A stretch of DNA of 64,000 nt, from the NCBI GenBank assembly GCA_905182985.1, contig CAJJDN010000042.1, forward strand, positions 92,337-156,336. Reading direction: 5' to 3'. The DNA comes from Paramecium sonneborni. Taxonomy: Eukaryota; Ciliophora; Oligohymenophorea; Peniculida; Parameciidae. Under the pieces are notes generated by a model. It saw only the letters and a list, made by a program, of their open reading frames with translations. It did not search any database and was not told where the DNA came from. Position numbers and translations under genes: made by a program. Shown piece after piece: positions 39,954 through 50,935 of the stretch. Position 1 is the stretch's first letter, and each line of letters begins with the position of its first letter.

Positions 39954-40722
39954 ATGCTCTAGACATCTATTATCATAACCTCTACTCCTTCTTATATTGA
40001 AAGATTTTCTCCATTTATTTGTGCCTGTCCTATTTGCCCATGCATTACATGTTTATAGCCTTGTGAATAAGCAAATGAATACAGTATTATTTATTGTGAG
40101 GATGATTGGTCAAACTGGGGTCAAGTGCATTTTGAAGTTAAAGAGGTATCCAAATTTATGTAAAGGTAAATTAATTATTTTAAAAAAAGAGATTTATTTG
40201 TCCTCCATCTAAACGATCCCTTGAACTTGTAGATTAAAGAAAATTTTCTGAAGTTCATATCAAAGTAGAAAAACCATACAAATTCTCTTTTTTGTGCTTT
40301 CAAAGACCAGAAATGTTAATTTATTAAAGAGGATAATATATTGGGAAAGTTATGGAAGAACTTCAATGGACATGGATCAAATGTACATTTTACAAAGTAT
40401 TTGCTTACTCAAATTGTAATAGTTAACATGCTTTGATAAAAATAATGCTTTATTATATACTATTAGTGCTAGCTGTTGTTAACCCGGATTGTTTTGCATG
40501 TTACCCTGTTAATCTTGTGCCGAAATTGAGTTTTAAATTAAAGATAGAAACAATTAAAAAGTTGGAAAGATATGCCATTTATTTGGTGGGTTTCGTAGAG
40601 AATGGTGTACTAAATCAGATACATATGGAATTAATTTTCCGGAATTTGCCACCATTGAGGAGAAAATTATTCTAATCATGGCTGGCATATTTATTGATTA
40701 TGCATAGTTTTAAAATTATTGA
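39954..40722 (+). CDS. Phospholipid scramblase (238 aa)
   Basis: Introns 40166-40191 (26 nt, must end in GAG) and 40397-40422 (26 nt, TAG); stop 40720-40722. Scramblases are Ca2+-activated membrane proteins linked to transbilayer phospholipid movement. LCFQRPEMLIYQRGQYIGKV matches the RPLxC...IGxV core. CMLPCQSCAEIEFQIKD, VGKICHLFGGFRREWCTKSD, then TYGINFP and IILIMAGIFIDYAQF match the C-terminal half, with IGKISKxWxG, ADNFGIxFP and the final helix. An unusual Cys-rich N-terminus (ICACPICPCITCLQPC) precedes the barrel, possibly palmitoylated or metal-binding. The last 47 nt overlap the convergent small gene. Confidence 0.85.
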
Positions 40723-40993
40723 CATTCTCTCTACTATTTAGTTGTTTCTTTACTCCATCAAATTTTTCAACATTGATTTCTCCATCCTTGAAATGTTTGG
40801 AAATCATTTATAACTTAAATTTTTCCTTAATTTTTCTATGAATCTTTATATTGAATTTCACCGAAAGAAAATGAAAATAAGCTTTTTGATTAAGAAGAAT
40901 ATTCTAAAAACTACTCCTCTTTTCATTGCTATTTTCATAATTTTTTTGTTTAATAACATACTTATATAAGCCTTCATTAATATTAAACTTCAT
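40676..40993 (-). CDS. Small hypothetical protein (105 aa)
   Basis: Intronless frame from MKFNINEGLYKYVIKQKNYE to TGA at 40676-40678. Lys/Asn-rich and helical, containing SKHFKDGEINVEKFDGVKKQ. No domain is recognised. Its 3' end overlaps the scramblase coding end by 47 nt, and its start lies 34 bp from the divergent phosphatase start, so an extremely tight promoter would be needed. It is moderately likely to be real. Confidence 0.5.
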
Positions 40994-41027
40994 TAATTAA
41001 AATCTGTTAAAGGAAACCATTTAAAAT

Positions 41028-43214
41028 ATGCTTTCTTTTAGACAAAATGATTCAAAAAAATCCAAAAACTATAACGTTTCTAATAATTTAGAGACTTCTA
41101 CAATGTCAAGCAAATCAAAGAATTCCTTCAAAGATCTTAGTGATTATAGAAGTAAAAATTAACTAAAAAGAAGATCGCACACCTATAGAAAAAACATTTA
41201 ATGTACATTAAAACTAGGAAAGTGCCACTAAAATTAAGTAAATGCTAAGCAACTTAGTATAATCAGACAATAAATCATCATCAACTTCATTATTCGGATA
41301 AAGTTTGAGAGAAAAAAAAGTTTAAGACACTAAATCTACAAGAGGGGATAGTGTTTGTAATTTTAATAATTTAACTTAAGATTCAAGAAATGCTTCAATC
41401 TCTGGTTATGCAAATAAGATTCCATTAAATTAAACATCCAAAACTAATGAATCGTTTTTCAAATAAAATATTCCTGCCCCATAATCAACTAGAGAAGTTA
41501 ATTAAAACAATGGTAATTTGTCAAATCTATATTATATCTTCCAAAATAAATAATCTGATCCTTAAATTAAACTCAATAATTTAACATTATCTTAATTAGC
41601 AAAATAGTAGTAATAATAATCATAACAAAAAAATAGCAATAACACTACACCTCAAAAGCTTATAAATAATAATAAAAATATTTCTTCATCTGAATTCATC
41701 AACAAAATTTAATAACTTAAATAAAAAATAGATAATAGCATATAACGAAAACCAGTCTAAAAAAATGAAAAATAATAAAAATCAAATAATTCATAACTAA
41801 TCAAAAGTATTTCCTCTTAAATTTAAAAAAAATTATAACATGAAGTTAATCAAGTTGATAAGAAAGAGGAAATCTAAGAAAGAGTCATTAGACTATTATT
41901 AGAGAAGGAATAATTATGGAATCAAATGAATCTTTCTTTAGATAATATAAACTAAGATTAGTTAAATTAATTATGTTATCAAATTTAATAATCTTTAAAT
42001 TCCCTTTTAGATCGAAAAAATGTATTCAATTTAATCATTATTAGAGCGAATACTTGTACAAATTAGATATTCATATAATTGACACTCTCTTATTAGAATC
42101 TTACACAATCCTTATTTTAGCCCTTGAATACCTAAAAATTTAGTTAAACTTTGATTAAAATTTAAAGAACCTTGTTGTTTATGTAGCATAAAGTAACTTT
42201 TACATTTTATAAACAATTTTTTCTTCTGTGCAAAATGTAATATTTTCATTAAATACTAGGATGTGTTAAAATAAAGAATCGATATGAGATAATTTTAATA
42301 AAAGAAAACATAAAACAAAGCTAAATAAACTTTACAAAAAAATAACTTTATAATTAAATCGATTCTAGAATTAATGTAAGTAAATTATCAATAATAGGTA
42401 TTGACGACACAAGTCACCCAGAGATATATTCTCATTTAGGATTTAATTCTTCAAGTTTGGATGTTTATTTTATTTAATAAAAAAAAATTCTTGATTAAAT
42501 AGCTAAAGAAATAATCTAGGATGAAAATCATAACAATATGAATAGTAAAAAGCTATCAAAACTATTTGATTAAAAATAATAACTTTTGCTCCCTAAAAAA
42601 CCTGTGAAAAGTTATACATTAGTCTTAGATTTAGATGAGACCCTTGTTCATTATCAGGAAGTATATTTATTATTTAATTAAGCTTCCGAATGGAGGAGGA
42701 TAATTTTTAGTTCGACCTTATGCAGAAGAATTTTTAGAAAAGTTATCTAAATATTATGAACTAGTTATATTTACTGCAGCCTAGCCAGATTATGCAAATT
42801 TTATTATTGACATTATTGATAAGCAAAAGGTTGTTGTAGCCAGACTTTATAGACAACACACTTTTTTCAAAGATAATGTATACATCAAAGTAAAGAAACA
42901 AAAAAATATTATAAAGGACTTATCCATATTGGGAAGAAGCTTGGAAAAAGTTATTATAGTTGATAATATGCCAGAGAATTTTCAATTACAACCTGAAAAT
43001 GGTATTTACATTTTAGGTTGGACAGGTGATTAAAATGACAGAGCCCTTAAAGATCTTATGCCTTTATTAGAATGTATAAATTTATTAAATTTAAGAAATC
43101 GCATAAAAAAAATGTAAAGATGTTAGAGATGCTTTAAATCAATTTAGAGAATAAATGATTTTAAAAGTGTAGCAGGGTGTAAAAAACCCTTATTAAAATC
43201 TCTCATTAGTATGA
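41028..43214 (+). CDS. CTD-small-phosphatase-like (FCP1/SCP/NIF) phosphatase (706 aa)
   Basis: Start MLSFRQNDSKKSKNYNVS; introns 41152-41173 (AAG), 42661-42682 (AAG) and 43074-43095 (AAG), which together leave one exact frame to TGA 43212-43214. The C-terminal HAD domain has the catalytic signature LVLDLDETLVHYQE (DxDxT), FLVRPYAEEFLEKLSKYYEL, VIFTAAQPDYANFIID, RLYRQHTFFKDNVYIK, DLSILGRSLEKVIIVDNMPE and GWTGDQNDRALKDLMPLLE: all marks of the SCP/CTDSPL2 group, which dephosphorylates RNA polymerase II CTD or other Ser-P targets. The N-terminal ~450 residues are Ser/Asn/Gln-rich and disordered, with a predicted helical stretch before the domain. Confidence 0.9.
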
Positions 43215-44187
43215 AACTTAATTGTGAAGATATTTTATTTTTTTTTTATTTAAATTATTTTTTATAAAAATGATAAAGATAACTTTAAATTTTTTATAAT
43301 TGAATTCTTCTATTCTTACTAATTGAATTCTTCTATTCTTACTAATTGAATTTATGTATTTATTTTTTATAATTTATTTAAGTATACCATTTATTGAAAT
43401 TGAATTAGTTTTATCAATTGCTAATAAAAATTTTCTTAGCAAATTTTTACATATAAATACAGATATATAGGTTCCTTTAAGATAATCTGAGAAAATCTGT
43501 AACTTTGCTCAATCATTTTGAAATTAATTTTAGAAATTCTAAAAACATGAATAATTGTTTTTAAGATTAAAAATTATTCAATATAAATTAATTAATCATA
43601 AAAAGACAATTGTGAGATTTCTATATAATCTTTATATAAAGAAATTTAACATAAATAAATGTTTCTTTACATTATTAAGGTTTAATAATCTCCAATAAAT
43701 ATGACTTTGGAAATATTTTGCTATAAAAGAGCCATATCTTTGGAAATTTAATCTCTCCTATATGGAAAAAAAGATCTATTATAATTTCAACTTTTCGCAT
43801 TTTTTTCTTCCCAGCCTAGTAGAACTAAAAATATAATTATATCTTTATAAAATTTGGATAAAAATACTTTTGATACCAAGATAGAATCATCTAATACATT
43901 ATTATTTTTATTTTATACTCTATTTATCTGTTATCTTCAAAAATTAAAATTGAAGAGAATTAATTATATTAGCAAAGTCATTCGGAATTTATAATAAACT
44001 ACATTACTATAAATATTTATAGGTTTAAGTCTCAAATGTATTAATTTTATAATTTAGGATTAATAAGCATATTTATTAAAAAATAAATCTTATCTATGAA
44101 AGCCTATTTATGAGTTTTTCAGGTATTAAATTATTCTTTTTAAATTCAATAATAAGTTTATTAATCGATTTTATATTAATTAAAATA
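43215..44187. other. Intergenic region; part of it duplicated across junction C
   Basis: AT-rich, no convincing frame on either strand. The part 43672-44187 is the start of the 1059-bp segment repeated at 44732-45790, so the real spacer to the ankyrin gene is about 970 bp. It contains a 23-bp tandem duplication at 43297-43342. Confidence 0.5.
43297..43342 (+). repeat. 23-bp tandem direct repeat, two copies
   Basis: The unit TAATTGAATTC-TTCTATTCTTAC occurs twice head to tail (43297-43319, 43320-43342), followed by a partial third copy. No function is evident; probably replication slippage just downstream of the phosphatase gene. Confidence 0.85.
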
Positions 44188-44730
44188 ATGTTCTAAGGAG
44201 AAGAGAAACCATTATCTGAATTTGTATTAAATTATTATTAAGTTAGTAATTAATCCTGCATTTGATACATTAAAATGATTATGATACTTTGAAGGAATTG
44301 GGAATAAACAAAGGTAAAGTAAAAAAATTTGATAGCCAACATTAATTTTTTGGAACAATTTAATGAAATTGAGCTAGATTAAAAAATATCACCTCTAATA
44401 TGTGCTTGCTTTCTTGGTAGATTAGAAATAGTTAAGCTTTTATTATCTAACTCTTAAATTGATGTTGATTTAGCAAGTATTGATTCTGGATAAACTCCAC
44501 TTTCTGTAGCAGCAATGACAGGAAATTACGAAATTTTGAAGATATTACTTGATGCTGGAGCAGAAGTTAACAAGCCAAATACTTTTAATTAAACAGCTTT
44601 TGTTTCATGTTTTGCTAGACTAGAAGAAGTATTTTCTTCATACTATAAATATTTTTAAGGAAAAAAATGTTTTTGAAAATCGTAAAATTTGTTTCAAAAT
44701 GGCTGAATTATTACTTCATTATGGAGCAGA
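43672..44730 (+). repeat. 1059-bp direct duplication, copy 1 (assembly junction C)
   Basis: Identical to 44732-45790 where compared along its length, separated by one N at 44731. It contains the spacer and the 5' part of the ankyrin gene (a truncated reading copy at 44188-44730). Confidence 0.95.
44188..44730 (+). other. Truncated duplicate of the ankyrin gene (assembly artefact)
   Basis: Starts with the same MFQGEEKPLSEF and stops at the N after LLLHYGA. Unit plus N is 1060 nt, not a multiple of three. It should not be counted as a separate gene. Confidence 0.85.
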
Positions 44731-44731
44731 N

Positions 44732-45790
44732 TTATTAAGGTTTAATAATCTCCAATAAATATGACTTTGGAAATATTTTGCTATAAAAGAGCCATATCTT
44801 TGGAAATTTAATCTCTCCTATATGGAAAAAAAGATCTATTATAATTTCAACTTTTCGCATTTTTTTCTTCCCAGCCTAGTAGAACTAAAAATATAATTAT
44901 ATCTTTATAAAATTTGGATAAAAATACTTTTGATACCAAGATAGAATCATCTAATACATTATTATTTTTATTTTATACTCTATTTATCTGTTATCTTCAA
45001 AAATTAAAATTGAAGAGAATTAATTATATTAGCAAAGTCATTCGGAATTTATAATAAACTACATTACTATAAATATTTATAGGTTTAAGTCTCAAATGTA
45101 TTAATTTTATAATTTAGGATTAATAAGCATATTTATTAAAAAATAAATCTTATCTATGAAAGCCTATTTATGAGTTTTTCAGGTATTAAATTATTCTTTT
45201 TAAATTCAATAATAAGTTTATTAATCGATTTTATATTAATTAAAATAATGTTCTAAGGAGAAGAGAAACCATTATCTGAATTTGTATTAAATTATTATTA
45301 AGTTAGTAATTAATCCTGCATTTGATACATTAAAATGATTATGATACTTTGAAGGAATTGGGAATAAACAAAGGTAAAGTAAAAAAATTTGATAGCCAAC
45401 ATTAATTTTTTGGAACAATTTAATGAAATTGAGCTAGATTAAAAAATATCACCTCTAATATGTGCTTGCTTTCTTGGTAGATTAGAAATAGTTAAGCTTT
45501 TATTATCTAACTCTTAAATTGATGTTGATTTAGCAAGTATTGATTCTGGATAAACTCCACTTTCTGTAGCAGCAATGACAGGAAATTACGAAATTTTGAA
45601 GATATTACTTGATGCTGGAGCAGAAGTTAACAAGCCAAATACTTTTAATTAAACAGCTTTTGTTTCATGTTTTGCTAGACTAGAAGAAGTATTTTCTTCA
45701 TACTATAAATATTTTTAAGGAAAAAAATGTTTTTGAAAATCGTAAAATTTGTTTCAAAATGGCTGAATTATTACTTCATTATGGAGCAGA
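44732..45790 (+). repeat. 1059-bp direct duplication, copy 2 (assembly junction C)
   Basis: Second copy of 43672-44730, running on without a break into the rest of the ankyrin gene. Confidence 0.95.
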
Positions 45791-46152
45791 TATCAATTGG
45801 ATAGTAGATAAAACACATGGTTTTAACTTATTAATGTAGTTGTGCTCAATCAAAATGGAGTTAAACCCAAAAGAAGCAGAAATAAATTATTAGATTATTA
45901 AATTTCTAATTGAAAATGGAGTATAAATTTTAATTAATTTAGGCTTAAAAAGAACTTCAATCACTTAAAGGTAAAAAGGCTATTGATCTATTAAACAAGC
46001 ACTCCAATAAAGAATAATTGATTGACTTATTAAAAAATACAACATAAATTTATTTTTATGGAAGACAAAAGAATAGCAGCAGAAATTTATAATTATAATC
46101 GAAGCATCTAAAAAATGGATCTTAGTAGTAAAAGGCATCAAATTTTAGTTGA
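45248..46152 (+). CDS. Ankyrin-repeat protein (268 aa)
   Basis: Start MFQGEEKPLSEF; introns 45284-45306, 45374-45395, 45689-45719 (31 nt, AAG) and 45921-45942; stop TGA 46150-46152. Ankyrin units are clear: SPLICACFLGRLEIVKLLLS, GQTPLSVAAMTGNYEILKIL then LDAGAEVN, and MAELLLHYGADINWIV; a weaker unit follows (QIIKFLIENGA). Ankyrin stacks are protein-binding modules. No catalytic domain is fused. The short C-terminal tail is Lys/Gln/Ser-rich. The complete copy is the one after the N. Confidence 0.85.
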
Positions 46153-46187
46153 TATTTAATTGATATTTAATATATAATTTTTTTAAG

Positions 46188-47404
46188 ATGATTATTCTCG
46201 CTTTTTTAAATTTTTGTAGCATTAACTGCATTCCTTTTAGCTTTACTGCATAAAATCCATATCTTCTTATTGAAACTTTTAGTGAAACTTGGACAGAGAT
46301 GAAGATAGAAGTAGCCGAAAATTTTTTAATTCAAAGTTCACTATAGAAAAACTATACTTAATATTTACAAATGTATTATTTAGTTGAAGTTGGTAAGCAA
46401 TATGATTTAGACATTTATATTTATCCTGAAGACAAATATAAAATTACTTAAGTAGAAACAAGGGATTGTCCCAATAATTGCTCTTAAAATGGTTTATGTT
46501 AAAAGTTAGAATGCCAATGTTTTGAATAAACAGCAGGGTATGAAATGGATATATTATTATTAGGGATAGATGTTAATATTAAATTGAGTCTATTTATGAT
46601 TAAAGTATATATCAATTCGAAATGATACCTTTTTAAAGTAAAATCCTTGCTATTTATTTGCAATAGAATGAGATTATCGATTATTAGTAGTATTAATTTT
46701 TATGAAAATTGAGGTAGATAAGAAACATCAGGGTAGTAGCAAGTCCTTCAATAAATGTAACGATTTATTTTTTATTTCCATTTGAAATACCTTACAAATC
46801 ATTAAAAGATAATAAATTAATTTTTGATGGAGTAATTAATCATGAAGGATAAGAGATAGATTTTTCTGATAAGTTTGCATCTTATCATATAAAGACAGCT
46901 AATTATTCTTTCATTTTTTTATTCTAAAACCCTTACTTTTAAACATTAAATTTTTCACTTGAATTTATGATGATAGATAATGATTCTTCATTTTAAGATT
47001 TCGTACTAGTTATAATATTAAGCATTGTTTCATTTATTATCTTACTTGTTATAATCTATATAGTTAAAAAGCGATGTTAATATATGTAGGAGAATAAATA
47101 AAAAGGAAATGAGACCTTGAATTCATAAAAAGGTTTATTACATTTAATGGGAGTAGTGGATCCAGCAAAAGATCAAGAATGCATTATATGTTTAGATTTG
47201 TTAGATTAAAAGAAATGTAGAATAACACCATGTAAACACACATTACATGAAGTTTGTTTAAATTAATGGTTATAAAAATAATAAAATTGTCCAATCTGCA
47301 GAGAAGCGTTTGTTGATGAAGATGGCTATCCAAAATATGTAAAAACTAGAAATTAAACGACAACATTTTTAAATCATCAAATATCATAATATGGAATTCA
47401 GTGA
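46188..47404 (+). CDS. Membrane-anchored RING-finger E3 ligase with EGF-like motif (388 aa)
   Basis: MIILAFLNFCSINCIPFS is a likely signal peptide. An EGF-like loop CPNNCSQNGLCQKLECQCFE continues to DRC across the intron 46538-46563. A second intron, 46690-46713 (24 nt, ending GAG), removes an in-frame TGA. A hydrophobic segment (FVLVIILSIVSFIILLVIIY) near residue 285 anchors the protein. The cytosolic tail has a C3H2C3-type RING: ECIICLDLLDQKKCRITPCK, HTLHEVCLNQWL, CPICREAF. The layout signal / lumenal domain / TM / RING matches endosomal or surface transmembrane E3 ligases; the substrate is unknown. It starts 35 bp after the ankyrin stop. Confidence 0.85.
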
Positions 47405-48020
47405 CAATAGCGAAACTGAAACAATTAAATTTTAATCTTTATTAACAATTATTTAGTTGTTTTTTGAATTTCCTTTTCACCAAAAACTTAAAATTTATTA
47501 AATATAATAAAAGAAATTTAAAATTCTAGAATTTCATCATTTTTACTTTTTTAATATTCTTAATAATTGATTTTAAATAATAAAGATATTAATGATTACC
47601 TGAAAATACTAATACATTTCATCGTATAAATAATATTTTTTACCCCTTATATAAAGTTCTTTGTTGATTATTATTTAATTTAAGTTTTAAATAGAATTTA
47701 ATTAAAAATATCTAGTATTAAATAAATCTCACTTAATATCATTCTTAATTTATTCAATTAATATTTCATATATACCCAAGCTATATTTTTTAAGGCATTC
47801 AAATTTAGTATGAAATTAATTTATTTTCAGCACATGATACTTTAGAAATTTGCTACAATTTAAAGTTTATTGTATTTCCAGAAAAGTTAAACAACTTAAC
47901 TAGGTTCATCGAAGAAATAAGAAGAGAATCATGCTAAAAGCTGATTTAAAGGAATATAAAAATTCCTTGTCTTAATATTCGAAAAAAAAAAATAATTAAA
48001 AAAAATTTAAATCTTTTTTA
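47405..48020. other. AT-rich intergenic region upstream of RPL12
   Basis: About 615 bp with no supported frame or RNA gene. The promoter of the ribosomal protein gene must lie here; no motif stands out. Confidence 0.5.
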
Positions 48021-48562
48021 ATGCCTCCCAAAGTTGATCCAAATGAAGTTAGATTGATTAATATCAAAGTGTTCGGAGGTGAAGGTGGTCCAGCCTCTAC
48101 ACTTGCTCCAAAATTGGGACCTCTGGGTCTTGTATATTTTATAGTTTATTCAAGAATCCAAAATAAGTTGGTGATAAAATTATTGCTGAAAGTGGAAAAT
48201 GGAAGGGTATTAGAGTTATGGTTAACTTGAGATGCTAAAATAGAAATGCTGATGTTACTGTTATTCCTACCTCAAGCGCATTGTTAATTAAAGAAATTGG
48301 AGTAATTAATTAACTTTAACTTTAGGGATATGAGAGAGATAGAAAGAAGACTAAGAATGTCAAACATAATGGAAATTTAACACTTGAATAAGTCATTAAA
48401 GTTGCTAGAGCAGTTGAAGAAAAGTCATTAGCTAAAACATTTACAGGAACAGTTAAATAAGTTTTAGGAACTGCTTAATCTTTAGGAGCCACAGTAGATG
48501 GACAAACAGTAAAAGCAATTATTGGAAAAATAAATTCTGGAGAGCTTAAAGTCGAAAAATGA
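48021..48562 (+). CDS. RPL12: 60S ribosomal protein uL11 (RPL12), 164 aa
   Basis: [20 protein letters not shown], then [99 protein letters not shown]. Length and sequence match eukaryotic RPL12, which forms the GTPase-associated stalk base with the acidic P proteins. Introns at 48132-48154 (23 nt, ending AAG) and 48302-48325 (24 nt, ending TAG). The first junction lies inside the invariant LGL-(S/N)PK-VGD block, so the AAG acceptor is certain. TAA is used for Gln inside conserved positions, which supports the code assignment. Confidence 0.97.
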
Positions 48563-48972
48563 TAAATTAATATATAATACATATATGTACATTAACTTGA
48601 TAATTTAATGCGAATTTTACAAAATTTTTATGATATTCATAATTTAAAGCTAGAAATAAGGACCTTAACAAGAAAATAATTATTTTAATATAAAAATTTT
48701 TAATTTTCTTAAATTATATTAATGATAAATTATGATGAAATAAAATTATTGATATTTTTTAAAAACTTTTTTTAATTCTTGTAATCCACAAAAATTCTTT
48801 TTAGTTTGGGTGTTAAAAAACACAATTCATCGCTACTTTCTTTTGTTTAAAGATAAACATAAAAATAAGAATAATTAAAGTGAGATTTATAAGTTAAAAA
48901 TTGAATATATATTTAACATAATAGTATTAAACATACATAATTTGAATACAATTTATATAATATGAAAATTTA
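48563..48972. other. AT-rich intergenic region between convergent genes
   Basis: About 410 bp between RPL12 (+) and the HTH protein (-). No frame or RNA structure could be supported. Confidence 0.5.
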
Positions 48973-49716
48973 TCATTGGGATTTTTTAAAATAATCTTTA
49001 AATTAGAACTCCAAAATTTTTTTCAGTTCAGAGAGACTTTTTAGCTATTATTGAAAATTCTGAGGTTAGAAAAGTTAAACATTCTTTTATGACTATTCTT
49101 TCGGAGAGAAAATATTTCGAAAATATTAATATTAAGATTAAATCTTAAAGCTTTAGTTAACTTGATTTGAGAATTAAGAAATCTCTTAAAATTCTTTTAT
49201 TTCTAAACCATCTATTTATGCCTTTTTTATTATAGAATTAAAGCACTATTTTTTTTATAAACTATCCAAATGCTGAAGTACATCTTTGGCTGAATTTTAA
49301 AAAGTCTCATTAATTGTATTTTAAAATGATTCTTAAGGATACTCTAAGTTCTTAAGAATAAGATCTTTCTATAATTATTATTTAGCTATAATATTCATTT
49401 TTTTGGTTCTATAACTATATTATCAATCATTTACTTTTCATCAACTACAAAAACAAGCACATTTTATCTTATTTGGATTTCCCTATCTCTCCTTTCTTTT
49501 TTTTTTATTCTGCCTTCATTTTTATATATTCTGTATATCGCCTTTATAGTTGACAAATTATGGCCTGTAAGGTGAGCTATCTGAATTATAAATTTAAAAT
49601 ACTTAGGTAGCAGAAAATGCATTTTCCAAAAACATTTTGATTATTTTTTATCTTTCATCTGAACTAACAGACTTATATTTTTATTTTTTGCTTTGTTAAA
49701 GACTCAAGCTTATCAT
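48973..49716 (-). CDS. Transposase-derived helix-turn-helix protein (233 aa)
   Basis: Start MISLSLQQSKKQKYKSVSSD at 49716; introns 49581-49602 (22 nt) and 49415-49434 (20 nt); stop at 48973-48975. The N-terminal ~75 residues form the Tc1/IS630-family DNA-binding HTH: SSDERQKIIKMFLENAFSAT then IAHLTGHNLSTIKAIYRIYK and NEGRIKKKERRDRE. The next short piece, VLVFVVDE, resembles the first Asp strand of the DDE core, but the rest (NLEYPQESFQNTINETFQNS and Gln-rich helices) has no DDE catalytic triad, and no terminal inverted repeats were seen. It is most likely a domesticated DNA-binding remnant rather than an active transposase. Without splicing the frame would stop after residue ~100. Confidence 0.65.
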
Positions 49717-50251
49717 ATTATTTTTAAAGAAGTTAAATAATAAGATTTAATGATTATTTTTAATGAAATTTCTTTTAGTCAAATAATCACTGATATATAT
49801 ATTTAAGGAATACTTAAATCCCTAATAAATCTAACCATATAATTCTGCAATTAATTTGTTATATAGAAATATTGTTTTTTTGATTTCAGAGATTAGAAAA
49901 TCCAAGATGAAAATAATGTAATTTATAATGATAATTGTTAGATTCTTAAAATAAAATCCACTTGTTTAATTAGATTTCTTAACAGTAATTTTAATTATAT
50001 ATTCAACTATTTAATGAATTAGAGAATTATTTGAGTATCAGAATAATTGGTCAGGCATTTTTAATAAATTGATTATTTTAATATAAGTAAGTATTGCTAT
50101 TTCAAGAAATGTAAATTTTTACTATTAAAATGTTTCGTTTCAAAGTAATTTTTTTTTTATAGTATGAATTAGGAAATTTTAAAAAAGACCATGTGAAAAT
50201 TGAAAATACCTAAGAATTTATAATTAAATATATTTAATAAATATTTTTCGA
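49717..50251. other. AT-rich intergenic region between divergent genes
   Basis: About 535 bp between the HTH protein and the Tctex1 gene. Nothing is recognisable on either strand. I looked for a matching transposon inverted repeat and did not see one by eye. Confidence 0.45.
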
Positions 50252-50658
50252 ATGCTTAAAAAACCTCAGTAGCAAAATTAAGAATATCAAATCAAGCCAA
50301 AACCAAGAGAAAAATTCAAATCTTCCAAATGCAGAGAATTAATATAAGAAATATTATAATAAAAATTGAAGACAGGATCATATCAAGATGTAACAACTTA
50401 ATCCAAAGACATTGCAGAAAACATTAAAAATAGACTTAAATAGCAATATACTGTCACAAGCAGATATAAGTTTATCGTACATGTTTTAATTGGTCAATAA
50501 AGGGGTAATTATTGAATTTAATATATTAATCAGGCTAAGGTGTGAGAGTTGGTTCTAAATGCTTTTGGGACTATGACACAGATATGTGTGTTTCTGAAAC
50601 ATTCATAAATGATTCATTATTTTGTTTGGTAACAGTCTATGCTGTCTACCTTTATTGA
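50252..50658 (+). CDS. Tctex1-type dynein light chain (DYNLT family), 125 aa
   Basis: MLKKPQQQNQEYQIKPKPRE, then IAENIKNRLKQQYTVTSRYK, FIVHVLIGQQRGQGVRVGSK, CFWDYDTDMCVSETFINDSL and FCLVTVYAVYLY. The RYKxIVxVxIxQ..GxG...xSxxFWDxxTDxxxxxxxxNxxxxxxVxVxxxY signature is that of Tctex1 light chains of axonemal and cytoplasmic dyneins (also Tctex1d2 of IFT dynein). One 29-nt intron at 50505-50533 ends in CAG. The N-terminal ~25 residues extend beyond the minimal fold. The exact subfamily was not determined. Confidence 0.9.
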
Positions 50659-50935
50659 ATTTATAATTTATAATATATAGTTGGGAATAAATCTAATTTA
50701 CATTTTATGAGTCTTGCTATCACATTTTGTTTATATTTGTTTGGATTTATTAAAAATATTTAGATAGTGAGGCTGACTAATAGCCAGATGCATATATATT
50801 TTTGTTAATCGCACTATATAAATCATCATATTTAATATAAATGAGTTATAGAAGTTTTATTAAAGTTTAGCTTTTTTCTTAATTGAAAAAAAAACTAGAA
50901 CTTATTTTTTTTTGTTGAGAAACATTATTTAAATA

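Noticed and set aside
41238..41266. A 29-nt intron in the phosphatase gene
   Set aside because: Removing it breaks the frame; an intron at 41152-41173 instead gives one continuous frame to the phosphatase domain.
48973..49716. Active Tc1/mariner transposon
   Set aside because: No DDE triad, no terminal inverted repeats or TA target duplications seen, and the gene carries introns.
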